DNA of 14,282 bases, from the NCBI GenBank assembly GCA_964429355.1, contig CAYSCH010000250.1, forward strand, positions 1-14,282. The letters are read 5' to 3'. The notes beneath the pieces are model-generated. The model made no database searches. It was not told the origin of the DNA and worked only from the letters and a program-made list of their open reading frames with translations. Both the position numbers and the translations under genes were made by a program. Positions 1 through 6,636 of this stretch are shown one piece after another. Positions within the stretch are counted from its first letter, which is position 1, and the number at the start of each line of letters is the position of its first letter. The DNA is from JAAYAY01 sp964429355. Its GTDB lineage: Bacteria; Planctomycetota; Planctomycetia; Pirellulales; Thermoguttaceae.

Positions 1-1
1 C

Positions 2-730
2 GGGCCCGAGGAACTTGGCATCCATGACGCCGAATTGACCGCCAGCTTCGCCATCCCATTCTTCGGTTCCCCGTCGCCGCTGCTGGTGACGCCCGGGTTC
101 GCTACGAACTGGTGGAACGGCCCTTCGCCCCCGCATCCCCCCAATCCCGAGTTCCCTCCGCGACTCTATGAAGCCTTTCTCGACACCGCCTGGAACCCGC
201 AACCGACGCCGGAGTTCGGCGGCGAGCTCGCATTCCGCATCGGTATCTATTCCGACTTCAACCGTGTCGTGAATGAGAGCATTCGCTACATGGGCAAAGG
301 CTACGCGATCATCTCTCTTTCCCCTGCCATCAAGATCAAGGCGGGAGCCCAATACCTCGACCGGAAGAAGATCAAGCTTCTGCCCGCCGGTGGTGTGATC
401 TGGACACCGAACTCCAATACCCGTTTCGACATCTTGTTTCCCGACCCAAAGCTCTCGTGGCGTCTCCGGCAGGTGGGCAACGTGGATTGGTGGTTCTACG
501 GTCGTGGTGAATACGGCGGTGATTCGTGGACGATCAGCGAGGGAGCTGACGTGATTGAAACAGACTATAACGACTTCCGCGTTGCCGTCGGCCTGGAATT
601 CGACGATCACAGCCGCTGGAAGGGGCACTGGGAGGTCGGCTGCGCCTTCGAGCGCGAGATCTATCAGCTCGGCGAGGTCCAGATGAAGCCGAACGCTACG
701 GTTTTTGTCGGTGCCGGACTGGCCTATTGA
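2..730 (+). CDS. Outer-membrane beta-barrel protein (DUF6268-like), 5' end missing
   Basis: The reading frame is open from the first bases of the window, so the N-terminus and any signal peptide lie upstream. A TTG at position 35 falls inside sequence that aligns with the middle of the next gene, so it is not the real start. The visible 242 residues or so are rich in aromatic residues in an alternating pattern, typical of outer-membrane beta-strands. Landmarks shared with the 854-1987 product, in the same order, are a TPGF block, LYxA, YSDF, YLDR, P-x-GG-x-IW-x-PN, FP-x-PKL, an E-[YF]-GG-x-[ST]W block, a D-[FW]-R motif before an L-E dipeptide, and a terminal aromatic (ends in AY). A C-terminal aromatic is the usual outer-membrane assembly signal. 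I recall this pattern as the DUF6268 outer-membrane family, but could not search. The transported or bound substrate is unknown. It is followed 123 nt later by its paralog, suggesting a tandem duplication. Confidence 0.75.
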   Translation, partial: GPEELGIHDAELTASFAIPFFGSPSPLLVTPGFATNWWNGPSPPHPPNPEFPPRLYEAFLDTAWNPQPTPEFGGELAFRIGIYSDFNRVVNESIRYMGKGYAIISLSPAIKIKAGAQYLDRKKIKLLPAGGVIWTPNSNTRFDILFPDPKLSWRLRQVGNVDWWFYGRGEYGGDSWTISEGADVIETDYNDFRVAVGLEFDDHSRWKGHWEVGCAFEREIYQLGEVQMKPNATVFVGAGLAY

Positions 731-753
731 GGATTCAGTTCTGTTCTACCGGA

Positions 754-825
754 CCCGAAAAAATCAAACCTGAAATCCGACATCCGAAATTCCAGACAAA
801 CTCCAATCCCGAAGTACGAAGGTCC
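754..825. repeat. Degenerate CCGAAAT-type intergenic repeat
   Basis: The spacer between the two barrel genes contains near-repeats of a 10-nt unit: TGAAATCCGA at 771-780 followed directly by CATCCGAAATTCC at 781-793, then CCAATCCCGAAGTACGAAGG. Read on the other strand this gives GGATTT/GGAATTTCGGAT-like phrases, which I have seen repeatedly in planctomycete intergenic DNA. The copy is short and decayed. Its function is unknown. Confidence 0.4.
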
Positions 826-853
826 CAAACCCGCAGTGTCGGATCATCAAGCA

Positions 854-1987
854 ATGTCATCCAGAGGCGGGGGGGCGATAGGGCGTTTGGCTCCCTGGTT
901 GCCGGTGATTCTTGGAGCATGGCTGTCACTTCTCGGCCATGCAGCCGCGCAGACCGATGTCGTTCCGCTGCCTCCGGTCAGTTCCACGTTTGACAGATTT
1001 CCCGGCCGCGTGGTTTCCCACCCCGACAGCACGTCCGAGTTGCCTCAGCCCTTTTTCGAATCGCCCCAGTTCGGGCAACGCTACCGCCCCCTTCACCAAT
1101 CGATCCTGCCGAATGAGGCGATTTCCGAATCGAGCCTCAGTGACCCTGAGGGCTCCCAGTTGCTGGCTCCTCAGAAGAATCCTGATCTGCCGCCGGATGC
1201 CCGCAACGGCTGTTTTCAAAAGCTGATCTTCACGTCCGCCTATCTCGACTCCGGTGATTCCCACGGGCTGGGCATCACCGAGATGGACCTCCGTACGATT
1301 CTCGCGCTGCCGATCCCCTCGCGAAAAGCCCCGCTGTTGATCACTCCCGGCTTCGGAACCTACTTTCTGAACTGGCAGCACTCTCCCGATCTCCCCTCCC
1401 AGCTCTACGATGCCTACGTCCAGTTCCGCTGGATGTGCCGCTGGAATCCCGTCCTGGCGACGGACTTCGCGATTACGCCCGGTGTTTACAGCGACTTCCA
1501 GCAGGGTTCCGACGAAGCCATCCGCCTGCCTGGTCACGGTGCCGTTCTGTGGACGTGGACACCCCAGTGGCAAGCTCTCCTCGGATGCGCCTATCTCGAC
1601 CGGCTCGAAAACGACATCCTCCCGATCGGCGGCCTGATCTGGAAGCCGAATGAAGACATCAAGTACGAGATGGTCTTTCCCCAGCCCAAGCTGGCTCATC
1701 GCATCCGATGGTTCGGTGTCAACACAGAAGAGGACCAGGACTGGCTCTACCTGGCCGGCGAGTTCGGTGGCAGTACCTGGGCCATCCGCCGCGCCGATGA
1801 CAGCACCGACCGCATGGACTACCGCGATTGGCGGCTCCTCCTTGGGCTGGAGCACAAGGCGATCGGGCGACTCGACTACCGCTTCGAACTCGGCTACGTC
1901 TTCAACCGGCGGTTTCTCTACGATTCAAGCGATATCGAATATGAGCCGGAGGATACCTTCATGGTACGGGTGGGAGCGGTGTATTGA
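854..1987 (+). CDS. Outer-membrane beta-barrel protein (DUF6268-like), paralog of the preceding gene
   Basis: A 377-residue exported protein. Starting at the ATG at 854 gives a good signal peptide: a short basic N-terminus (Arg4, Arg11), a hydrophobic core at about residues 13-29, and an AAA|QTD cleavage site near residue 32. A GTG at 836 would add six residues; neither start has a clear Shine-Dalgarno, so 854 is chosen for the signal peptide. Residues of about 33-110 are Pro/Ser rich and low in structure, a likely linker. From about residue 135 the chain is barrel-like with alternating aromatic residues and closes with VRVGAVY, ending in tyrosine as outer-membrane proteins commonly do. It shares its whole C-terminal two-thirds with the truncated gene upstream (YLDR, GG-x-IW-x-PN, FP-x-PKL, E-F-GG-x-TW, DWR, LGLE). 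I infer an outer-membrane location; the function is not known. Confidence 0.8.
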   Translation: MSSRGGGAIGRLAPWLPVILGAWLSLLGHAAAQTDVVPLPPVSSTFDRFPGRVVSHPDSTSELPQPFFESPQFGQRYRPLHQSILPNEAISESSLSDPEGSQLLAPQKNPDLPPDARNGCFQKLIFTSAYLDSGDSHGLGITEMDLRTILALPIPSRKAPLLITPGFGTYFLNWQHSPDLPSQLYDAYVQFRWMCRWNPVLATDFAITPGVYSDFQQGSDEAIRLPGHGAVLWTWTPQWQALLGCAYLDRLENDILPIGGLIWKPNEDIKYEMVFPQPKLAHRIRWFGVNTEEDQDWLYLAGEFGGSTWAIRRADDSTDRMDYRDWRLLLGLEHKAIGRLDYRFELGYVFNRRFLYDSSDIEYEPEDTFMVRVGAVY

Positions 1988-1990
1988 GGG

Positions 1991-2014
1991 TGACGGCAGT
2001 CCTGCAGGACGTCA
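1991..2014. other. Palindrome between convergent genes
   Basis: The 12-nt perfect palindrome GTCCTGCAGGAC (1999-2010) is flanked by TGAC at 1991 and GTCA at 2011, allowing a longer stem with a bulge on one side (GGCA). It lies a few bases after the stop of the upstream barrel gene and before the stop of the convergent membrane-protein gene. It could act as a shared transcription stop for both strands, but no T-tract follows on either strand, so a classic intrinsic terminator is not supported. Confidence 0.3.
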
Positions 2015-2053
2015 GCCGGCAGGCCCGACCGAAAGACAAAAGACAACGGCGCA

Positions 2054-2434
2054 TCATCCAGCGGCGCGCTCCCACGTCATATTGCCCAACCAGATCGCCA
2101 ACGGAAAGCCGGCGAGCAGCGTGGCAATCACCCAAAAGAGCAATGACCATATACCCGCGCCGAACAGCACGCGAGGGACAATGCCGACGGGTTGGCCAGC
2201 CTTCACCTGCTGGCGGATCGTGTCCGCCGTGGCAAGCAACAAGCCGGCCAAAGTCATGATCGCCGGCACCCCGACGAGGGTGGCAATCATTTCGGGTGCC
2301 GACATCTTGGCTCCAGCTTCCCAGAGCACACTGAAGGCTATGACAAAGCCGCACCCGAAAGCACCCCCGACTCTCATCCACCACCGCGGGTCCGACTCAA
2401 ACAACCTGACACAATATTGGAACAGTCGTTTCAT
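2054..2434 (-). CDS. Small multi-spanning inner-membrane protein, unknown function
   Basis: A 126-residue protein with a short polar N-terminus (MKRLFQYCVRLFESDPRWW) and three likely membrane segments: about residues 21-40 (glycine-rich, ending VLWEAG), 49-70 (IATLVGVPAIMTLAGLLLAT) and 89-117 (LFGAGIWSLLFWVIATLLAG). A charged, polar stretch at about 71-86 (DTIRQQVKAG) separates the last two. The ATG at 2434 is preferred; an in-frame TTG at 2470 would add 12 residues, and neither has a strong ribosome binding site. The length, the regular hydrophobic segments and the absence of a better ORF on the other strand support a real gene. I do not recognise a family. It is convergent with the barrel gene and not close to any gene on its own strand. 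Confidence 0.65.
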   Translation of the reverse strand: MKRLFQYCVRLFESDPRWWMRVGGAFGCGFVIAFSVLWEAGAKMSAPEMIATLVGVPAIMTLAGLLLATADTIRQQVKAGQPVGIVPRVLFGAGIWSLLFWVIATLLAGFPLAIWLGNMTWERAAG

Positions 2435-2470
2435 GTTGCGACAAACCGACAGTCGTTCATTTACCGTCAA

Positions 2471-2817
2471 GTCGTGGTTGTACCTGATTCACCCCTCTGC
2501 ACCGATTAGCCATGACAGGCAATCGTCCGCGACGCTGGCAAATCGAATAGCTCGGACGGCCGGTACGATGATACAATCGTAAAGCATGGTTCTTGTGCCT
2601 CCCGGCACCCATCGGAAGTCATCTCACATCATGATCCTACACCTTGGCAATCTCGAAAGGCAAGCTGGATCCTTACGTGCTTGGGCTCCAGTGGCGTGTG
2701 AATGGAGAGCGATCAAGACCTCTGCCACGTCCCCACCCGGGAGCTTTGGGACGCGCCAACCGAATCCTTGAGTCTAATCGCAGAGCGAAGAAAGCCCATG
2801 CCCGGAACGAAGGGCGG
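2471..2817. other. Intergenic region without a convincing gene
   Basis: About 350 nt lie between the start of the membrane-protein gene and the end of sucD, both on the minus strand. It holds an extended -10 promoter-like site facing right (2569-2577), a 5-bp hairpin GTGCC-TCCC-GGCAC (2595-2608), and a possible 32-codon minus-strand ORF (2489-2587). Just after the sucD stop, a weak stem (GCCC at 2812-2815 with GGGC at 2800-2803, minus strand, followed by a short TTTCTT) may help end the sucCD transcript. Open frames rightward from 2586 and 2644 have no recognisable protein features. I saw no tRNA, riboswitch or SRP/tmRNA signature. Confidence 0.5.
2569..2577 (+). promoter_or_regulatory. Extended -10 promoter-like site TGATACAAT
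   Basis: The sequence matches the extended -10 form TGnTACAAT and resembles the site upstream of the esterase gene (TGCTACAAT at 8043). It would start rightward transcription near position 2584, but no clear coding gene lies downstream before the antisense end of sucD. No good -35 box is visible. Confidence 0.3.
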
Positions 2818-3690
2818 CTATCGGCGGGCGAGTGCCCTCTGCATCGCCGTACCCATGTCCGCCGGGCTTTCGGCCACGACAATCCCCGCCGCCTCGAGGG
2901 CCGCAACTTTGTCGGCCGCGGTTCCCTTCCCACCCGAGATGATCGCCCCGGCGTGTCCCATTCGCTTGCCTGGGGGCGCTGTCCGCCCGGCAATGAAGGC
3001 AGCCACGGGCTTGCTGAAGTGCTCGGCTATGTAGGCAGCAGCCTCCTCTTCCGCCGTTCCGCCGATCTCGCCCATCATCAGCACGCCTTCCGTGGCCGGA
3101 TCGCCTCCAAAAAGCTCCAGCAGGTCGATGAAGGAACTTCCCACGATCGGATCACCCCCCAATCCGACGCACGTCGATTGGCCCAGCCCCAGGCTGGTCA
3201 ACTGCCAGACGGCTTCGTAGGTGAGCGTTCCCGAGCGGCTGATGACCCCGATCGGGCCACTCTTGTGGATGTAGCCCGGCATGATGCCGATCTTGCACGC
3301 CTCGGGAGTGATCACTCCTGGGCAGTTCGGACCGATCAGTCGCGATTGGCTGGTGGCCAGAACGGCGGCCACACGGACCATGTCGAGAACCGGCACGCCT
3401 TCCGTGATCGCCACGATCGTGCTGATACCGCTGTCGGCCGCTTCGAGAATGGCGTCGGCCGTGAAGGCCGGTGGAACGAAGATCATCGTTGCGTCGGCAC
3501 CGGTCTTCTCGACGGCCTCCGATACCGTATCGAAAACGGGAATACCCTNNNNNNNNNNGCCCTTGCCGGGGGTGACGCCGCCGACAATCTGCGTGCCGTA
3601 CTGGAGGCAGTGCCTGGTGTGAAAATGGCCCGCGTTGCCGGTTATCCCCTGGCACAGAACGCGAGTCTCTCGGCTGACTAGAATGCTCAT
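2818..3690 (-). CDS. sucD: Succinate-CoA ligase, ADP/GDP-forming, alpha subunit (contains assembly gap)
   Basis: The alpha subunit of succinyl-CoA synthetase, which converts succinyl-CoA to succinate with phosphorylation of ADP or GDP in the TCA cycle. The 290 residues (four unresolved) align end to end with E. coli SucD from the N-terminus (MSIL...CQGITG). The CoA-binding Rossmann part is at about 1-120, and GPNCPGVI (120-127), SRSGTLTYEA (151-160) and GQSTCVGLGGDP (170-181) are present. The phosphohistidine loop GKRMGHAGAI has His246, matching the catalytic His of the E. coli enzyme. A weak GGAAA lies about 8 nt before the ATG. It follows sucC by 25 nt, the normal beta-alpha order. Ten Ns interrupt the glycine-rich loop after PGKG; the frame is kept, but the loop comes out one residue shorter than in homologs. 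Confidence 0.96.
   Translation of the reverse strand: MSILVSRETRVLCQGITGNAGHFHTRHCLQYGTQIVGGVTPGKGXXXXGIPVFDTVSEAVEKTGADATMIFVPPAFTADAILEAADSGISTIVAITEGVPVLDMVRVAAVLATSQSRLIGPNCPGVITPEACKIGIMPGYIHKSGPIGVISRSGTLTYEAVWQLTSLGLGQSTCVGLGGDPIVGSSFIDLLELFGGDPATEGVLMMGEIGGTAEEEAAAYIAEHFSKPVAAFIAGRTAPPGKRMGHAGAIISGGKGTAADKVAALEAAGIVVAESPADMGTAMQRALARR
3549..3558. other. Assembly gap (10 N) inside sucD
   Basis: Ten undetermined bases lie between the codons for PGKG and GIPVF of SucD. The codon at the edge reads NAG then GGT. E. coli and human homologs have five residues between these motifs, while the gap leaves room for only four, so the N run is probably a placeholder and not the true length. Confidence 0.95.
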
Positions 3691-3715
3691 CGTGGTTTCC
3701 GGTCTTTTTCAGCCC

Positions 3716-4903
3716 CTACGCCATTGCCGCAGCCACGACCTTCTTGGCGGCATCGGTGAGGCCTTCGGCGTTGATGATGTCGACATTGCTCTCGGCAAGA
3801 ATGCGGCGGCCGTCCTGAACCTCCGTGCCCTCCAGCCGGACCACCAGCGGCACGTTGAAACCAACCGATTTGTACGCGGCAAGGATCGCTTCGGCGATCG
3901 TGGTGCAACGCATGATACCGCCGAAGATATTGACCAGCACCGCCTTCACGTTGCCGTCCGACAACAGGATGCGGAAGGCCTCAGTCACCTGGTGGACGTT
4001 TGCCCCTCCGCCGACGTCGAGAAAATTGGCCGGCTGGCCGCCGTGAAGCTTGATCAGGTCCATGGTGCTCATGGCCAGTCCGGCGCCGTTGACGAGGCAA
4101 CCGATGTTGCCGTCGAGCTTCACATAGCTCAGCCCTTCTTCGCCTGCTCGCACCTCCGCCGGCTGTTCTTCCGATAGATCCCGCAGCGCGGCAAGCTCTC
4201 CATGCCGAAACAGGGCGTTGTCGTCGAAGTTCATCTTGGCGTCGAGCGCCACCAGGTCGCCACTGCCCGTTACGACCAGCGGATTGACCTCAACCAGGCT
4301 GCAGTCGTTGTCGACGAACACCCGGCACAGGGACCGCATGAAGCGATCGGCAGCACGGACGCTCGCTCCGGGTAGCTGCAGTTTTTGTGCCAGCTTGCGG
4401 GCCTGATACGGCATCAATCCCACGCTCGGCTCAAACGATTCATGAAAGATCAGGTGGGGAGCTTCGGCCGCCACCTTCTCGATATCCATCCCCCCCTGGC
4501 TCGATGCCATCAGCACCGGGCGAGCCGCGCCCCGGTCGACAACGATTCCCAGGTAGAGCTCACGGGCTATGTCGCAGCCTTCCTCCACGAGCACCCGCCG
4601 AACCACCTGACCGCCGGGGCCGGTCTGCACCGTGACCAGCGTGTGGCCCAGCAGGTTGCCGGCTGCGTCGGCTGCTTCCTGTGTCGAGCGGACCACCTGT
4701 ACGCCGTGCTGCTCCGGATGCTCCTGGATTGTGCCTTTGCCCCGTCCCCCGGCATGTATCTGGGCTTTGACGATGGCCACTCGGCTGCCAAGTTCGGAGA
4801 ATGCGTTCGCGGCGGCCCGCGGAGTGTCGGCAACGATCCCCCGCGGCACCTTGACGCCCGACTCCTGAAAGATCTTCTTTGCCTGGTATTCGTGGATCTT
4901 CAT
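3716..4903 (-). CDS. sucC: Succinate-CoA ligase, ADP/GDP-forming, beta subunit
   Basis: The beta subunit, which binds the nucleotide and pairs with SucD. The 395 residues start MKIHEYQAKKIF, as the family does. The ATP-grasp domain covers about residues 1-240, with Lys46 in VKAQ, the glycine-rich HAGGRGKG (50-57), and the metal-site motifs EVNPLV (Asn207) and LDAKMN (Asp221). The C-terminal ligase domain carries DGNIGCLVNGAGLAMSTMD (264-282), FLDVGGGA (294-301), NIFGGI (325-330) and VVRLEGT (354-360). It is a few residues longer than E. coli SucC because of a small insertion after the glycine loop (around TIQEHPEQHG). The ATG overlaps the stop codon of polX (ATGA), so translation is probably coupled to polX. 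sucD follows 25 nt downstream. I see nothing missing in the active site. Confidence 0.97.
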   Translation of the reverse strand: MKIHEYQAKKIFQESGVKVPRGIVADTPRAAANAFSELGSRVAIVKAQIHAGGRGKGTIQEHPEQHGVQVVRSTQEAADAAGNLLGHTLVTVQTGPGGQVVRRVLVEEGCDIARELYLGIVVDRGAARPVLMASSQGGMDIEKVAAEAPHLIFHESFEPSVGLMPYQARKLAQKLQLPGASVRAADRFMRSLCRVFVDNDCSLVEVNPLVVTGSGDLVALDAKMNFDDNALFRHGELAALRDLSEEQPAEVRAGEEGLSYVKLDGNIGCLVNGAGLAMSTMDLIKLHGGQPANFLDVGGGANVHQVTEAFRILLSDGNVKAVLVNIFGGIMRCTTIAEAILAAYKSVGFNVPLVVRLEGTEVQDGRRILAESNVDIINAEGLTDAAKKVVAAAMA

Positions 4904-6618
4904 TGAGTCCCGATCATCGTCTTCAATTGCGTCCAGGTCCGGGTGTTCGCCACGTCGTCTTTCGTCAGCCCGCCCCTTCTCGCCTGCAATACGCCGTATC
5001 GAAGCGCACTAAATCCGTTCATGATATGCGCGTCGGTCGAGATGACAACAGGAACGCCGTGGAGTTTGGCCGCCGCGCAGGCCACGTCGTCCAGGTCGAG
5101 TCGTTTGGGGTGGGCGTTCAGTTCGAGCATCTTGCCATGGTCGGCAGCCGCCTGGAATACGGCTTCCATGTCGATCTCGTAAGGCTTGCGGCGGTTGATG
5201 AGCCGCCCGGTGGGATGCCCGATGGCACACACGTGCGGGTTCTCCAGGGCTTCCACGACTCGCTGGGTGATTCGCTCCCGCGACTGATTTTGCCCGTAGT
5301 GGACACTTGCCACAATCCAATCTCCCTGGGCCAGAACTCCGTCGTCCAGGTCCAGGCCGCCGCCTTCCAGGATGTCGACCTCAACCCCCTTCAGCAGCCG
5401 GAATCCCTTGAGCGTTTCGTTGATCCGATCGATTTCTTCCCACTGGCGGAGCAATTCATCTTCGGCCAGTCCCCCGGCCATCGCCACCCGCTTGGAGTGA
5501 TCCGTGATCGCCAGATACGAATGACCGAGCGCCTTGGCCGCATGGGCCATTTCCTCGATCGTGGCCATTCCGTCCGACCAGGTTGTGTGGCAATGGAGGT
5601 CGCCTCGAAGGTCCTCCAGCCGGATCAACTCGGGAAGTTCCCCCTTGGCCGCCCAGTCGAACTCCTGGCGGGCCTCCCGCAATTCCGGAGGAAAATGCGG
5701 TAGATCCAGGGCCGCATAGACGCCGGCCTCGTCCTCGCCGGCAATCCGCTCTTCACCTCGAAATACGCCGTATTCGTTGATCTTGAGTCCTCGGCCCTTC
5801 GCCATCCCGCGGAGAACCACGTTGTGCGCCTGGGAGCCCGTAAAGTACTGCATGGCCGCCCCGAATGACTCGCCAGGCACGACCCGCAAGTCCACCTGAA
5901 TGCCCGCCTCCAACCGCACCGACATCTTCGTGTCGCCGCGGAGCAGGGTCTTGGCGATCCCAGGGAAGGTGCCAAAATGGTCCATTACGGCCGCCGCATC
6001 GCCGCCCAGGGCCAGGAAATCCAGGTCGCCGACGGTCTCCTTCCCTCGCCGATAGCTCCCGGCTGCTTCGATCCGCTCCACCGCCGGGCACACTCGAAAG
6101 TGGGCCAGCAGTTCCTGAACGATTTTGTCGGCAACGGCCCAGTAAGTTCGCTTCTCCGCCTCGCTGGCGATGTCGAGGTTCTCGAGAATCGCCCTTTCCG
6201 TCTTCTCCGCAAAACCCTTCAATGCCCGGACCTGACCTGTCTCGCAGGCCACCCGAAGCTGGTCGAGTGTGTGGATCCCCAGCTCACGGTAGAGAGCCGC
6301 CGCTTTCTTCGGCCCCAACCCCGGCACACGCAGCAAGGCCAGTACGCTCTCCGGAATCTCCTCGAGCAATTCGTCCAGGACCGCCATCGATCCGGTCTTC
6401 ACCAGGTCGGCCACCTTCTGGGCCAGATCCTTGCCGATCCCCTGAATATCCGTCAACTCACGACCGGAGCCGCTCAGGAGGGACTCAACCGGTTCGGCCA
6501 GATCGTTGATCGCCCGGGCACCGTTTCGATAAGCCCGAATCCGAAACGGATTGGCGCCCTGGAACTCCAGCAAGTCGGCCACCTGTTCCAGCCGTGCGGC
6601 AATCTCGGCGTTGGTCAT
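4900..6618 (-). CDS. polX: DNA polymerase/3'-5' exonuclease PolX (HhH + Pol X + PHP domains)
   Basis: A bacterial family-X repair polymerase that fills short gaps and trims 3' ends, linked to base-excision repair. The start chosen is the ATG at 6618 (572 residues, MTNAEIAARLEQVADLLE), which has GGAGG five nt upstream; an ATG at 6636 would add six residues, but its upstream bases are the end of the GTPase gene. An N-terminal 8-kDa-like domain with the hairpin GIGKDL lies near 60-65, and a second hairpin GLGPKKA near 100-106. The polymerase signature GSYRRGKETVGDLD is at about 187-200, with Asp198 and Asp200, and a third Asp near 243 (QVDLRVV). The C-terminal PHP phosphoesterase domain begins with GDLHCHTTWSDG (about 339-350) and contains AITDHS, SVHYGQ (about 438), GHPTGRL (about 467) and STDAHIM (about 527), so its metal ligands look intact. 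The stop codon overlaps the sucC start. Confidence 0.95.
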   Translation of the reverse strand: MTNAEIAARLEQVADLLEFQGANPFRIRAYRNGARAINDLAEPVESLLSGSGRELTDIQGIGKDLAQKVADLVKTGSMAVLDELLEEIPESVLALLRVPGLGPKKAAALYRELGIHTLDQLRVACETGQVRALKGFAEKTERAILENLDIASEAEKRTYWAVADKIVQELLAHFRVCPAVERIEAAGSYRRGKETVGDLDFLALGGDAAAVMDHFGTFPGIAKTLLRGDTKMSVRLEAGIQVDLRVVPGESFGAAMQYFTGSQAHNVVLRGMAKGRGLKINEYGVFRGEERIAGEDEAGVYAALDLPHFPPELREARQEFDWAAKGELPELIRLEDLRGDLHCHTTWSDGMATIEEMAHAAKALGHSYLAITDHSKRVAMAGGLAEDELLRQWEEIDRINETLKGFRLLKGVEVDILEGGGLDLDDGVLAQGDWIVASVHYGQNQSRERITQRVVEALENPHVCAIGHPTGRLINRRKPYEIDMEAVFQAAADHGKMLELNAHPKRLDLDDVACAAAKLHGVPVVISTDAHIMNGFSALRYGVLQARRGGLTKDDVANTRTWTQLKTMIGTQ

Positions 6619-6623
6619 TCCCG

Positions 6624-6628
6624 CCTCC
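6624..6628 (-). promoter_or_regulatory. Shine-Dalgarno GGAGG deciding the polX start
   Basis: GGAGG ends five nt before the ATG at 6618 and lies inside the six-codon stretch that would be the N-terminus if the upstream ATG (6636) were used. The protein beginning MTNAEIA also matches what I recall of PolX N-termini. This supports 6618 as the start. Confidence 0.7.
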
Positions 6629-6636
6629 GTTCTCAT

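Noticed and set aside
926..1855. A 309-codon minus-strand frame opposite the second barrel gene
   Set aside because: Antisense to a gene whose product matches its paralog motif by motif.
1650..2582. A 310-codon plus-strand frame running through the end of the second barrel gene and the small membrane-protein gene
   Set aside because: It shadows two other genes in other frames and has a biased Ser/Thr/Pro/Arg composition without motifs.
2584..2817. Search for a tRNA, SRP RNA, tmRNA or riboswitch in the gene-free stretch
   Set aside because: No cloverleaf, SRP core motif, tmRNA end or known riboswitch core could be recognised by eye.
2644..3681. A 345-codon open frame on the plus strand opposite sucD
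   Set aside because: It is the mirror of a highly conserved enzyme gene, spans the N gap, and its upstream part has no protein-like features.
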